From the IMG/VR virus record IMGVR_UViG_3300046467_001114, positions 1 through 35,581 of that record: a stretch of 35,581 nucleotides of DNA; one strand, given 5' to 3'. This document shows positions 7,196 to 14,584 of the stretch, in pieces. The stretch comes from a virus. The translations under genes and the position numbers were made by a program. The first letter of the stretch is position 1. Every line of letters begins with the position of its first letter. The notes beneath the pieces are model-generated. The model had not been told where the DNA came from, made no database searches, and saw only the letters and a program-made list of their open reading frames with translations.

Positions 7196-7291
7196 ATGTG
7201 CTATGATGTGATTACGGGGGGCCTGTGTTTGTTTTCCTTTATCTGTATCATGGCCCCCTTATGTCTCTACGTGTACCACAAAAAGCTTTAA
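7196..7291 (+). CDS. Putative 31-aa single-helix membrane peptide
   Basis: A short open frame fills the otherwise empty gap between two genes. It reads MCYDVITGG, a hydrophobic core of about 18 residues rich in Leu, Ile, Phe and Cys, then a basic HKKL end. This is the pattern of a one-pass membrane peptide with a cytoplasmic basic tail. The upstream ribosome site is weak. It sits in a run of membrane genes, which supports it. It is too short for homology to be judged by eye. Confidence 0.42.
   Translation: MCYDVITGGLCLFSFICIMAPLCLYVYHKKL
7217..7258 (+). repeat. Inverted repeat, possible RNA hairpin
   Basis: GGGGGCC at 7217-7223 can pair with GGCCCCC at 7252-7258, giving a 7-bp GC stem with a 28-base loop. 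No T-run follows, so it is not a classical terminator. It lies within the small open frame at 7196-7291 and upstream of the gene at 7301, where it could slow ribosomes or protect the message. Confidence 0.35.
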
Positions 7292-7300
7292 AGGAATATT

Positions 7301-7687
7301 ATGAAAGCCACCGAAAACAACTACCACCTTCTGGACGATGACGTACAGAGCATTGTAGATAGCGTCTTGACCAAGGTCTCAGATAGGAACGATAAGTTTT
7401 CCATAGATCCCATCACGATTATCGCAATAATCAATTGTGTTATTGGGGTGGTCAGGCTATTATATGTATGTCTCAATCGCAGCGATGCCACCCTACGTGG
7501 ATTACGCGATCCCAACTTCATACAAAGAATTTTGATCAAAAGACAAATCCGTAAACATGCGGACAAAGAACATGCGTTAGACATATATGATTCCATGAGA
7601 GAGCACGCTCATCAAATGGATGAAGACGACATTATGCGGCTGGTCAGCTTGTACGATTCTCAACAAATTTTTAAGGGACAAGAGTAA
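7301..7687 (+). CDS. Hypothetical membrane-associated protein
   Basis: I do not recognise this 128-aa protein. The N-terminal 45 residues are charged and helical, then a hydrophobic stretch (about 44-66, DPITIIAIINCVIGVVRLLY) could cross the membrane once. The rest is a basic then acidic helical tail (RQIRKHADKEHALDIYDSM). An AAAGG ribosome site lies upstream. The stop shares a base with the next start (TAATG), indicating coupled translation with the following membrane gene. Confidence 0.62.
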   Translation: MKATENNYHLLDDDVQSIVDSVLTKVSDRNDKFSIDPITIIAIINCVIGVVRLLYVCLNRSDATLRGLRDPNFIQRILIKRQIRKHADKEHALDIYDSMREHAHQMDEDDIMRLVSLYDSQQIFKGQE

Positions 7688-7971
7688 TGGAAATTTATCA
7701 GATGGTATTAGTCGGCATCGCTGGGTTGATAGGGCTGTCTATGGTATGGCCTAAGATGGCCGCTCTGGTTAAAAGTACCAACACGATCCCAACCCCAGAG
7801 GAAGATTTTATGCGAATTATCGCTGGCTGGAACGCATTTAAGGGACAGTGCGAAGAGGCTGGGCTAGATGATGTTTGCGAAAAATTATATGAAATATTCC
7901 CCATGTTAATTGATTCGGACAGGGCAGACCTTCCCGATCAAGATCAAGACGAGGAAGTAAACGATGAATGA
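7687..7971 (+). CDS. Small one-pass membrane protein
   Basis: This is a 94-aa protein of unknown function with an N-terminal hydrophobic helix (about residues 5-25, MVLVGIAGLIGLSMVWP) and a cytoplasmic-type acidic domain that ends in a run of Asp and Glu. It overlaps both neighbours (TAATG upstream, 8 bases downstream). The architecture, an N-terminal anchor plus a small helical domain, is shared with the next gene, suggesting interacting products. Confidence 0.6.
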   Translation: MEIYQMVLVGIAGLIGLSMVWPKMAALVKSTNTIPTPEEDFMRIIAGWNAFKGQCEEAGLDDVCEKLYEIFPMLIDSDRADLPDQDQDEEVNDE

Positions 7972-8437
7972 CTCTGTAAAGCTCGTTCTTATTGCCGTCC
8001 TGCTGCTAGGAGGGATGTGGGGCGAGAAGGCTGTTACGTTCATCAAAAAGAATGTGCCCGCAATAAGTGACAACACGGATAAAACAACTATCCCAGACCC
8101 AGATATTGCGTACCAAGCGTTGACTAAGCCATTACGCGAAATGGAGATTGACCCGAAAGACGCCTCTGAAATAAGGGACTTCTTCTGGCAATTGTCACAA
8201 ATTATACGCCATGAGCCAGAACTCATCAAGACCACTGAGCAATTTAGAAAATTCAACATGGTTGCGGGTAGCTTGAATTTTGCGGGGCTGGAAATGAAAG
8301 ACAAATATCCAGATCTTGGAGAAGCTATAGACAAAATCATCATGGACACGATTGGTAAAGAAGATGTGCCCTTAGATGACACAAAAAGAAAAAGTTTGTA
8401 CACAATTTTACACGCCATAGCATGGAGCATGAAGTGA
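7964..8437 (+). CDS. One-pass membrane protein with helical domain
   Basis: This 157-aa protein starts with a hydrophobic segment (about residues 6-20, VKLVLIAVLLLGGMWG), which may be an anchor or an uncleaved signal. The rest is a predicted helical domain (about 50-155) with alternating charged and hydrophobic residues, for example LREMEIDPKDASEIRDFFW. No catalytic motif is visible. It is the third adjacent gene with this layout and is coupled to the following gene through a GTGA overlap. Confidence 0.6.
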   Translation: MNDSVKLVLIAVLLLGGMWGEKAVTFIKKNVPAISDNTDKTTIPDPDIAYQALTKPLREMEIDPKDASEIRDFFWQLSQIIRHEPELIKTTEQFRKFNMVAGSLNFAGLEMKDKYPDLGEAIDKIIMDTIGKEDVPLDDTKRKSLYTILHAIAWSMK

Positions 8438-8640
8438 CTGACTTACAAAATGATGAACAAAGGTATGGTGGCCTCACAGACACGATCATCGCTGGGGTTT
8501 TGGGCCAACTGGGGCTGGATCAGTCGCACGTAGACAAGGCACGTGACATTTTAGACATGATTGAAACCATTCACGTGGATGGTGAAGAGGTCATTATGGT
8601 CCGTATCGGAAGCAATATTGAGATCAAGATAAAAAAATAA
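8434..8640 (+). CDS. Hypothetical 68-aa protein
   Basis: This is a short soluble protein of unknown function and the last gene before a terminator. I choose GTG at 8434 because GGAG lies six bases upstream and the codon overlaps the previous stop (GTGA). An in-frame ATG at 8422 lacks a ribosome site. The C-terminal half alternates hydrophobic and charged residues (EEVIMVRIGSNIEIKIKK), suggesting a beta-hairpin edge. Confidence 0.58.
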   Translation: MTDLQNDEQRYGGLTDTIIAGVLGQLGLDQSHVDKARDILDMIETIHVDGEEVIMVRIGSNIEIKIKK

Positions 8641-8650
8641 GGTTTTCCTT

Positions 8651-8686
8651 TCCCCCCGATTCGCCTTGCGTTTGGGGGATTTTATT
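8651..8686 (+). terminator. Intrinsic terminator
   Basis: TCCCCC at 8651-8656 pairs with GGGGGA at 8674-8679 across a 17-base loop that may form two further GC pairs, followed by TTTTATT. It lies 10 bases after the stop at 8640 and would end the envelope-cassette transcript before nrdA. Confidence 0.75.
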
Positions 8687-8687
8687 G

Positions 8688-8693
8688 TATAAT
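8688..8693 (+). promoter_or_regulatory. Possible -10 element upstream of nrdA
   Basis: A perfect TATAAT lies directly after the terminator and 56 bases before the nrdA start, where a new promoter is expected. The -35 region at the correct distance (TTGCGT near 8666-8671) matches poorly, so it may need an activator or a different sigma factor. Confidence 0.38.
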
Positions 8694-8749
8694 CACATAT
8701 GCCACCACGATACATCGAACACGAATAAAAATTGAATTGAAGGGAAGAA

Positions 8750-10975
8750 ATGCACGTTACCAAGCGGACTGGAGAGAAAGAAGAGTATGACGTAGAGAAA
8801 ATTCACAAAGTAGTGCAGTGGGCCACACAGGACATCAACGGCGTTTCTCTTTCAGACATAGAAATGAATGCGAACCTATCTCTTCATGATGGGATTTCGA
8901 CTTTACACATCCATCAGATTCTAGTCAAGTCGGCTAACGATTTGATTTCTACGTCTGCACCTAATTACCAATACGTGGCTGCACGCTTACTGAATATGCA
9001 GCTTCGTAAAGAAGTGTGGGGCAACTGCACGCCCACCAACTTTGTTACATTTCTAGAAAGAAGCGTTGACAACGGCATTTATGATTCCGACTTCTTATCA
9101 AAGTGGGACGAAGATGATCTAGTAGTCTTTCACAACTACCTAAACCATACCCGTGATGATTTGTTTACGTATGCTGGATTGCAACAACTAATTGATAAGT
9201 ACTTAGTAAAAAACAGAAGCACGGGGGCCATTTACGAAACCCCCCAATTCGCATACATGGCTATCGCTATGTGCCTTTTTGACGAGGTAGAAGCAGTCAA
9301 GGCGGCATACGATGACTACTCTACGTTCAAGATTAATCTACCGACACCAATCATGGCGGGCGTCAGAACGAACATTAAACAGTTCGCCTCGTGTGTGCTG
9401 GTTGATATAGATGACGATCTTGACAGCATCTTCTCTTCTCTACACGCTGTAGGGAAATACACAGCCAGACGTGCAGGCATCGGTCTAAACATTGGCCGTA
9501 TGCGTCCTATTAACTCACCAATCAGGGGCGGGGAAGTCATCCATACTGGTCTTATTCCCTACCTCAAAAATTTCGAGTCTGCTGTTAAATCTACCAGCCA
9601 AAATGGTCTGCGTGGAGGCTCTGCCACAGTGCATGTGCCCTTCTGGCACTATGAAATTGAAGATGTACTGGTTCTCAAAAATAATGCGGGGACAGACGAT
9701 AACAGGGTGAGAAAACTGGACTATTCTGTGCAGTTTTGCAGACTGTTCTATGAAAGACTAATTAAAAACGAAGACTTGACACTGTTCAGTCCACATGAAG
9801 CGACAGGTTTGTACGAAGCGTTTGGAGACAATGACGCATTTGAACGGCTGTATACAAAATACGAGAACGCGAGATCCTTACAGTTTAAAAGGAAGCTTCC
9901 GGCTCGCAAGCTAGCAGAAATTTTTGCTAGAGAGCGTTTGGAGACGGGTCGTATATATTCAATGAACATTGACACAGCTAACGAACATGGATCATGGGAT
10001 ATTCCTGTTTATATGTCTAATTTGTGCCAAGAGATTATTCACCCAACAGTGCCCATCAAGTCAATCGACGACCCAGAAGGGGAGATCGGTATTTGCATTC
10101 TTTCAGCATTAAACCTTCTAGAGTTAAACAGCGAAAAAGATATAGAGAACGCTTGCAAAACCATCGTGAGCACCCTAGAGGCTGTCATTGATTATCAATC
10201 CTACCCAGTTCTAGCTGGTGAGAACTTCACTAAAAATCGCAGATCTTTAGGTGTGGGCATTACCAATTTGGCTGGTCTCTTAGCTAAGAATAAGCTGAAA
10301 TATGGAGATGCCGAAGTACTAGAATTAGTTCATGAAACAATGGAGAAGATCCAGTGGAATCTACTAAACGCATCGTGTGATCTGGCCGAGCAAAAGGGTC
10401 CATGTGCGAAGTTTGGGGATACAAAATACGCCCAAGGCTTGCTGCCCATTGATTGGTACAAGAAAACGGTAGACGAACTTATCCAGCCAAAGTACAACAT
10501 GGACTGGGAAGGGCTTCGCGAAAGAATTAAGAAATTTGGGCTACGCCACTCTACTTTGTCCGCTATTATGCCTTGTGAATCTTCTAGTGTGATCCAAAAC
10601 AGCACTAACGGAATTGAACCCGTTAGAAGTCTGCTCTCATACAAGAAGGCCAAGAACGGAGTATTAAAACAGTTGGTACCAAATTACCACATGCGGAAAA
10701 ATTACTATACTTTAGCTTGGGAGATCACCGACAATAGGGCTATCATGAGTATGGCAGCAGTTATCCAGAAATTCGTGGACATGGGCATGAGTACAAACTT
10801 GTATTATAATTATGATCATTACGAAAACGGCACCATCCCGCTGAGCCAGCTCATCAAAGATCAAGTGTACGGGTATAAGTATGGGCTTAAAAACCTTTAT
10901 TACGCTAACACGCCAGATGGGGATGGTGATCTTGAAAAGGGGATGAATTGCGAATCAGGAGCTTGTGCTATATAA
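8750..10975 (+). CDS. nrdA: Ribonucleoside-diphosphate reductase class I, large (alpha) subunit
   Basis: This enzyme reduces ribonucleotides to deoxyribonucleotides for phage DNA synthesis. The 741-aa protein has an N-terminal ATP-cone region (about residues 1-90, VTKRTGEKEEYDVEKI) and the catalytic barrel. Visible active-site features are C215 (in SCVLVD), the thiyl-radical C426 in NLCQEI with its neighbouring Asn and Glu, and C449 in GEIGICILSALN. The C-terminal shuttle pair is in NCESGACAI (C734, C739). Length and motifs match the Escherichia coli class Ia enzyme. A good GAAGGGAAG site precedes the ATG. Its partner nrdB lies 3.6 kb downstream, separated by four metabolic or membrane genes instead of being adjacent. 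Confidence 0.97.
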   Translation: MHVTKRTGEKEEYDVEKIHKVVQWATQDINGVSLSDIEMNANLSLHDGISTLHIHQILVKSANDLISTSAPNYQYVAARLLNMQLRKEVWGNCTPTNFVTFLERSVDNGIYDSDFLSKWDEDDLVVFHNYLNHTRDDLFTYAGLQQLIDKYLVKNRSTGAIYETPQFAYMAIAMCLFDEVEAVKAAYDDYSTFKINLPTPIMAGVRTNIKQFASCVLVDIDDDLDSIFSSLHAVGKYTARRAGIGLNIGRMRPINSPIRGGEVIHTGLIPYLKNFESAVKSTSQNGLRGGSATVHVPFWHYEIEDVLVLKNNAGTDDNRVRKLDYSVQFCRLFYERLIKNEDLTLFSPHEATGLYEAFGDNDAFERLYTKYENARSLQFKRKLPARKLAEIFARERLETGRIYSMNIDTANEHGSWDIPVYMSNLCQEIIHPTVPIKSIDDPEGEIGICILSALNLLELNSEKDIENACKTIVSTLEAVIDYQSYPVLAGENFTKNRRSLGVGITNLAGLLAKNKLKYGDAEVLELVHETMEKIQWNLLNASCDLAEQKGPCAKFGDTKYAQGLLPIDWYKKTVDELIQPKYNMDWEGLRERIKKFGLRHSTLSAIMPCESSSVIQNSTNGIEPVRSLLSYKKAKNGVLKQLVPNYHMRKNYYTLAWEITDNRAIMSMAAVIQKFVDMGMSTNLYYNYDHYENGTIPLSQLIKDQVYGYKYGLKNLYYANTPDGDGDLEKGMNCESGACAI

Positions 10976-10987
10976 TAGGAGAGAAAA

Positions 10988-12487
10988 ATGTTTGAAGATT
11001 ACAAGGGAAAGAATTTTATAGACGGTATGTGGTGCGATTCTGGCAGTCTAGGGATTTCCAAGATCGACCCTTGTACGGGAGAAGAAATGGCACGGTTCCC
11101 GCAATCTACGGACTGTGAGGTTGCGGATGCGTGTCGGTTAGCTAGAGAAGCATTTGATGGTTGGAAAAATTTAAGCCGCGTCAACAGGGCAGAATATCTT
11201 CTTCGTGTATCCCAAATTCTTAAACGAGATCTAGAAATATTTGCCGTAGCTATCTCTAAAGAAACTGGAAAAAATTACAACGAATCCATAGCCGAAGTCA
11301 ACGAGGCACTGCATATGGCCCAGTATGCCTTCGGTTCTGGTAGAACCCCATTAGGAGAATGTCTTGCGTCCGAAATTCCTGAAAAAGACGCCTATATGCT
11401 GCGAAAGCCAAAGGGCGTTGTTGCTGTTATCAGTCCTTGGAACTTTCCTCTTGCCATTGGTGCTTTTTGGTGTGCTGCTCCTGCTCTCGTGGAGGGCAAC
11501 ACTGTTATTATTAAGCCCAGCGAAGACGCACCCCTCAGTACCGAATTAGCCATTATGGCTTACGAAGAGGCCGGTATTCCTCGGGGGGTTATTCAACTTC
11601 TTCATGGAGACGGTGAAGTGGGGGACATGCTGGCTAAAAACAATGAGGTAGATCATATTTGTTTCACAGGAAGTGCGGAAGTCGGTCAGCATATTAGAAG
11701 AGTCTGTGCAGATAGCTGGCATAAGACATGCTCTTGCGAAATGGGAAGCAAGTCAGCGGTTATTGTGTTCGATGACGCCAATTTCGACCTTGCTGTTTCC
11801 GCTAGCATAGCAAGTGCATTCAAGCTTTCTGGGCAACGATGCGTATCCGCAGGGAGACTAATTGTGCAAAGGGGAATATATGATAAGTTCGCAGAAAGCT
11901 TTGTTAGTTATGCCGCACAAATACATCCTGGTAATCCTTTTGTGAATGATGAACCAAACCCTTTAGTCTATATGGGGCCGCTGATTAATCAGCAAGGTTT
12001 CGATAAAGCACGCGGGTATAATGATATGGTATTCACTGATGATAAAGGCAGACACGTGGACGTTCTTTTAGCTGGCTGTCACTTGAAAGGACCGGGGTAT
12101 TTTCTAACTCCGACAGTCTATAAAGCAAAGTGGCGAGACGCCCCCTATTTAAAACAGGAGGTATTTGGTCCCCATGTTGCAATTATTCCTTTTGACACAA
12201 TTGACGACGCTATCCGTATCTATAATGATACTGATTATGGCTTGGCCGTGGGTGTTATCACAGAGGACTTTAAGAAAGCGAGACTGTGTCGTGACAACTG
12301 TGACTATGGCATGTGCTATTGGAATGGTGGCTCTATCGCTGCTGAGTCTCACATGGGGTTTGGAGGGGTGAAAAAGTCCGGTAACGGATTTCCCTCTGCC
12401 GCCAGAACAGTGAACGCAGTGACCCACGAGGTCGCTTGGACCGTCAACCATGACGACTCCCTCAGTTTCCCGCAGGGGATGAAATAA
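10988..12487 (+). CDS. NAD(P)-dependent aldehyde dehydrogenase
   Basis: The 499-aa protein belongs to the aldehyde dehydrogenase superfamily, which oxidises aldehydes to acids. Motifs in order are VAVISPWNFPLA (cofactor/substrate region), ICFTGSAEVG (Rossmann GxTxxxG type), a general-base Glu in CEMGSKSA (E251, where the usual motif is ELGGK), the nucleophile in SGQRCVSAGR (C285), and EVFGPHVAI near the end. The C-terminal GFGGVKKSGNG loop helps set substrate choice. The nearby saccharopine-dehydrogenase-like gene suggests aminoadipate semialdehyde as a substrate, but other semialdehydes are possible. It follows nrdA by 12 bases with an AGGAGAG site and overlaps the next small gene (TAATG). 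Confidence 0.92.
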   Translation: MFEDYKGKNFIDGMWCDSGSLGISKIDPCTGEEMARFPQSTDCEVADACRLAREAFDGWKNLSRVNRAEYLLRVSQILKRDLEIFAVAISKETGKNYNESIAEVNEALHMAQYAFGSGRTPLGECLASEIPEKDAYMLRKPKGVVAVISPWNFPLAIGAFWCAAPALVEGNTVIIKPSEDAPLSTELAIMAYEEAGIPRGVIQLLHGDGEVGDMLAKNNEVDHICFTGSAEVGQHIRRVCADSWHKTCSCEMGSKSAVIVFDDANFDLAVSASIASAFKLSGQRCVSAGRLIVQRGIYDKFAESFVSYAAQIHPGNPFVNDEPNPLVYMGPLINQQGFDKARGYNDMVFTDDKGRHVDVLLAGCHLKGPGYFLTPTVYKAKWRDAPYLKQEVFGPHVAIIPFDTIDDAIRIYNDTDYGLAVGVITEDFKKARLCRDNCDYGMCYWNGGSIAAESHMGFGGVKKSGNGFPSAARTVNAVTHEVAWTVNHDDSLSFPQGMK

Positions 12488-12648
12488 TGGGGATGTGGGC
12501 ATTGATTTTGGCTTTTGCTTTGTATCTGGTTGTGTCTTTAGATTTGTGTATCAAAAAAAACTACGCCCTGTCGCTAGTATTTTTATGTTATGCAATAACA
12601 AACCTAGCGTATATATGGGTGGGTGGCTACTGGAAAGGGCTTAAGTGA
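12487..12648 (+). CDS. 53-aa two-helix membrane protein
   Basis: This small frame exactly fills the space between the aldehyde dehydrogenase and the UDP-sugar dehydrogenase. It overlaps both (TAATG at its start, TGATG at its end), which strongly supports it as a gene. The product has two hydrophobic segments (about residues 3-20 and 26-46), separated by a short CIKKNYA turn and ending in YWKGLK. Its function is unknown. Confidence 0.6.
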   Translation: MGMWALILAFALYLVVSLDLCIKKNYALSLVFLCYAITNLAYIWVGGYWKGLK

Positions 12649-13475
12649 TGTACAACATCGGCATTGTAGGCAACGGTTTTGTAGGCTCAGCGGTAGCGTT
12701 TGGGTTTTCTAGCCGAACGGGGTGCAACGCCAAGATTAAGATCTATGACAAAGACAAATCGAAATCTTCACATGAGTTGTCAGATGTTATCAACGAGTCT
12801 GATTTTATTTTTGTTTCGGTTCCCACCCCAGCTAACGAGGATGGCTCTGTCAATACGGAAATAGTTGAAGATGTTTTCAACGAAATGAATGCCCTTAACT
12901 CAAGGAAAGACAACGTCTTCTTGTTAAGATCTACAGTAACCCCCGGCACCACAAGAAAAGTGCAGGCCGCTTGCCCAAAATTAAGGATAGTATTCAATCC
13001 CGAATTCTTGACTGAGAAGTCAGCTAAGTTTGATTTTATCAATCAGTCTAGATTCGTATTGGGTGGCCGAGAAAAAAAGCTGGACTACCATACGGGCAAG
13101 GTTGCAGGTTTGTTTAGACAGAGGTTTGGCGACAGTGTCCCCATTATAAGGACCGATTACGAAACTGCGGAGTTCACTAAATATATGAACAATTGTTACT
13201 TTGCTACCAAGATATCCTTTTTAAACGAGATGAACCAAATCGCTACCGAGTGTGGGGCTGATTGGGACGTGGCGGTGGATGGTTTTGCACGTGACGGCAG
13301 AGTTGGTCATTCTCACTTATCGGTGCCTGGGCCTGACGGCAAGTACGGTTTTGGTGGAAGCTGTTTCCCCAAAGATATTCAGGCTATGATAAGCTTTGCC
13401 AAGACATTGGGGGTCGATCCCAGCGTGCTAGAGGGTGCGTGGAGCAAGAACTTAAACGTCAGGAACTCAAAATGA
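12648..13475 (+). CDS. UDP-glucose/GDP-mannose dehydrogenase family protein, C-terminally short
   Basis: Members oxidise the C6 alcohol of a nucleotide sugar to a uronic acid. This 275-aa version has the N-terminal NAD-binding Rossmann domain (GIVGNGFVGSAVAFGF, then SVPTPANEDGS and RSTVTPGTT) and the central helical domain with catalytic Cys in GFGGSCFPKD (C239). Full enzymes are about 390-450 aa; the C-terminal UDP-binding domain is missing because the frame stops soon after the catalytic loop. The stop is coupled by ATGA to the next gene, so this looks like a stable short form, not a frameshift. Start is ATG 12648; an upstream GTG (12645) is less likely. Substrate unknown. Confidence 0.88.
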   Translation: MYNIGIVGNGFVGSAVAFGFSSRTGCNAKIKIYDKDKSKSSHELSDVINESDFIFVSVPTPANEDGSVNTEIVEDVFNEMNALNSRKDNVFLLRSTVTPGTTRKVQAACPKLRIVFNPEFLTEKSAKFDFINQSRFVLGGREKKLDYHTGKVAGLFRQRFGDSVPIIRTDYETAEFTKYMNNCYFATKISFLNEMNQIATECGADWDVAVDGFARDGRVGHSHLSVPGPDGKYGFGGSCFPKDIQAMISFAKTLGVDPSVLEGAWSKNLNVRNSK

Positions 13476-14584
13476 AAGTAGCGGTTGTCGGAGTAGGCAG
13501 GATGGGTGTGGCTACATCTTGGGCACTTGACAAACTGTCAACGTTAGCCCAATATGCCAACATAGATGAACTAACGCTGGCTGATGTTAATGCGGATAGC
13601 GTGAAGCGATGCTCCCAAAATATTTCATGCCCCACCCTAGAGGTGCAGTTCGCGACTCGGCATTTGGATCGTTGCGATACTTTTTTGAAAAACAACGACA
13701 TAGTTATATCCGCTCTGCCGTATCATCAAAATGAAAGTATTGCCAGATGTTGTATAGACAATCACATTCCCTATTGTGATTTAGGGGGACATGTAGAAAC
13801 TAGTAGCAACATTAACGAATATGCCTTACGGAAGGGGTCTGTGGTAATGACCGATCTGGGGCTAGCACCCGGCTGGGTCAACATATTAGCCGAGCATGGG
13901 TATCAATCGTATTGTGGAGACAACGAATATCGCTCAGTCCCCAACACTATGGAAATGATGGTTGGTGGCCTACCTGTCAAGCCCAACAACTATCTAAAGT
14001 ATAGCTGTACATGGTCAGGTGATGGGCTAGTCAATGAATATAAAGACCAGTGCGAGGTGCTAATTGATGGGCACAGCACGTTAGTCGATGGGATGTCTGG
14101 TTTAACCGAAATAGAAACTAGCCTCGGACCTATGGAAGCTTTTTACACCAGCGGGGGTACTTCTCATACCATCAAAACCATGCTGAGTAGGGGCGTCCAA
14201 AACTGTGGGTACAAAACGATTCGGTACTCGGGGCATTGTGATGCTTTACAATTTTTAATCAATGAATGCGAACTCACTAATGACGCCCTCGCAGCGATGT
14301 TACAAAATGCGTGCCCGCCAGCGGATGACTTAGTGATTATCAAGACTAGAGTGGGTGGTCACGAAGGTGTTGCTGACTGGACCGCAGAAAAAGTAATACA
14401 CTGTAACGACAAATTTTCGGCCATGCAAATGGCTACTGCTTTTCCGGTGGCGGCAGTGGCTACAATGATGGCAAACAAGGATCGAGACGAGCTAGGAACG
14501 GAGCCGTTGTCTTATCGGGACATTGCTCGCTCTTATGAAGAGTTTGAAGACAGCCTAGATTTTCTCTTTAGGGTAGTAAAATGA
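13472..14584 (+). CDS. Saccharopine dehydrogenase-like NAD(P)-dependent oxidoreductase
   Basis: The 370-aa protein has an N-terminal Rossmann domain (VAVVGVGRMGVATSWAL, residues 3-19) and a C-terminal saccharopine dehydrogenase-type domain. Features typical of the family are YCDLGGHVE, DLGLAPGWVNILAEHG, the VDGMSGLTEIE and TSGGTSHTIK region and TIRYSGHCDAL. Saccharopine dehydrogenase interconverts saccharopine with aminoadipate semialdehyde plus glutamate. Related enzymes make carboxynorspermidine or homospermidine, so specificity is open. The aldehyde dehydrogenase in the same cluster would act directly on aminoadipate semialdehyde. The start at 13472 overlaps the previous stop, and its own stop overlaps the nrdB start. 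Confidence 0.85.
   Translation: MKVAVVGVGRMGVATSWALDKLSTLAQYANIDELTLADVNADSVKRCSQNISCPTLEVQFATRHLDRCDTFLKNNDIVISALPYHQNESIARCCIDNHIPYCDLGGHVETSSNINEYALRKGSVVMTDLGLAPGWVNILAEHGYQSYCGDNEYRSVPNTMEMMVGGLPVKPNNYLKYSCTWSGDGLVNEYKDQCEVLIDGHSTLVDGMSGLTEIETSLGPMEAFYTSGGTSHTIKTMLSRGVQNCGYKTIRYSGHCDALQFLINECELTNDALAAMLQNACPPADDLVIIKTRVGGHEGVADWTAEKVIHCNDKFSAMQMATAFPVAAVATMMANKDRDELGTEPLSYRDIARSYEEFEDSLDFLFRVVK

Noticed and set aside
7906-8430. A 174-codon minus-strand open frame, the longest on that strand; similar ones exist throughout
   Set aside because: It lies wholly opposite genes that show coupled starts and coherent protein sequence, has no ribosome site of note, and every convincing gene is on the + strand.
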